Shown here piece after piece: positions 6,278 to 6,485 of a stretch of 6,485 nucleotides of DNA. The notes beneath the pieces were generated by a model. That model ran no database searches. It saw only the letters and a program-made list of their open reading frames with translations, and had not been told where the DNA came from. Location of the stretch: positions 1 to 6,485 of the forward strand of contig JAJDBI010000204.1 of assembly GCA_029261435.1 (NCBI GenBank), in the 5' to 3' direction. The stretch's first letter is position 1. Each line of letters starts with the position of its first letter. This DNA is from Nitrospinaceae bacterium (GTDB lineage: Bacteria; Nitrospinota; Nitrospinia; Nitrospinales; VA-1). The translations under genes and the position numbers were made by a program.

Positions 6278-6303
6278 ATTATGTAAAATGATGTTTTTGT
6301 CAA
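6275..6303 (-). promoter_or_regulatory. Probable sigma70-type promoter of the arsR-SRPBCC operon
   Basis: On the - strand a perfect -35 TTGACA (6303-6298) is followed after 17 bases by AATACT (6280-6275, four of six to TATAAT). CATAAT (6283-6278) is a better -10 by sequence, but its 14-base spacing is too short. With the 17-base spacing RNA would start about 6268-6267, at or next to the arsR ATG. No Shine-Dalgarno precedes that ATG, which fits a leaderless message. Confidence 0.55.
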
Positions 6304-6351
6304 TGATAAAATTTGATGAGTGGCTAAAAGTAAGGGAAAGGGAAGGGGGAA
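6304..6351. other. Intergenic space between uvrA and the arsR promoter
   Basis: This gap holds a purine-rich + strand tract with three G-runs (about 6331-6349) and a TGGCTAA half-site (6321-6327) like one arm of the arsR operator. No rho-independent terminator for uvrA is seen. Confidence 0.4.
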
Positions 6352-6485
6352 TTACAGGTAGTCTTTTAAATATTTCCCCGTATAAGAGGCTTTAACTTTT
6401 GTTACCTGTTCAGGTGTGCCCTCTGCAAGAACCTTACCTCCTCCATCTCCGCCTTCTGGGCCGAGATCAATGATATGGTCGGCGG
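6352..6485 (-). CDS. uvrA: UvrABC excinuclease subunit A, C-terminal end (partial)
   Basis: These are the last 43 codons and stop of uvrA, whose product is the damage-recognising ATPase that loads UvrB in nucleotide excision repair. The fragment reads ADHIIDLGPEGGDGGGKVLA, then EGTPEQVTKVKASYTGKYLK, then DYL. The DLGPEGGDGGG block and the SYTGKYLK ending are diagnostic of the UvrA C-terminal ABC ATPase domain. It follows the Walker B/H-loop part, which lies outside the window. The gene runs in from the right edge on the - strand. It ends 84 bases before the arsR start on the same strand, so read-through into the accessory operon is possible, although that operon appears to have its own promoter. 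Confidence 0.95.
   Translation of the reverse strand, partial: ADHIIDLGPEGGDGGGKVLAEGTPEQVTKVKASYTGKYLKDYL

Noticed and set aside
6268..6303. TTG at 6303 as the start of the arsR gene
   Set aside because: This TTG is part of a perfect TTGACA promoter box and has no Shine-Dalgarno. The ATG at 6267 gives the normal family N-terminus.
6331..6349. G-rich tract as a G-quadruplex
   Set aside because: Only three separate runs of three or more G are present, so a canonical four-run quadruplex cannot form without two-G tracts.
1..6485. CRISPR array, tRNA or rRNA genes, insertion sequence or phage attachment site
   Set aside because: No regularly spaced repeats, RNA gene signatures, transposase fragments or flanking terminal repeats were seen by eye on either strand.

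Overview
The window holds the distal part of a bacterial F-type ATP synthase operon on the + strand, then a separate accessory block mostly on the - strand, and ends in the 3' end of uvrA. The organism is a bacterium with an ordinary atpA-atpG-atpD-atpC order. Codon use is moderate in GC for the atp genes and visibly more AT-rich in the accessory block. The protein flavour suggests a Gram-negative bacterium, perhaps deltaproteobacterial or Nitrospinota-like, but this is a low-confidence guess because no taxonomic marker could be compared.

Region 1 (1-4231, + strand) encodes F1 subunits alpha, gamma, beta and epsilon. atpA lacks only the first base of its start codon. The genes are tightly packed: a 3-base gap between atpA and atpG, 36 bases between atpG and the preferred atpD start, and a 4-base ATGA overlap between atpD and atpC. 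All catalytic motifs are intact. Together the products form the soluble F1 head and rotor stalk. The delta, a, b and c subunits must be encoded outside the window.

Region 2 (4232-4679, + strand) is a short gap with a possible sigma70-type promoter at the atpC tail, then a small NTF2-fold (SnoaL/ketosteroid-isomerase-like) protein of unknown substrate.

Region 3 (4705-6303, - strand) is a probable four-gene operon read right to left: an ArsR-type repressor without cysteines, an SRPBCC/AHSA1-like protein overlapping it by ATGA, a second NTF2-fold protein with a strong Shine-Dalgarno, and a stand-alone TfoX N-terminal-domain protein behind a 9-bp intergenic hairpin. The repressor gene has a TTGACA box, and a perfect 8-4-8 inverted repeat covers the -10 area and its start codon. 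This suggests autorepression and a very short or absent leader. An A7 run in the correct phase for -1 slippage lies at the arsR/SRPBCC junction.

Region 4 (6352-6485, - strand) is the last 43 codons of uvrA, the nucleotide excision repair ATPase. Nothing in the window is clearly a new defence system or mobile element. The most interesting parts are the control region of the ArsR-SRPBCC cassette and its small-protein gene set.
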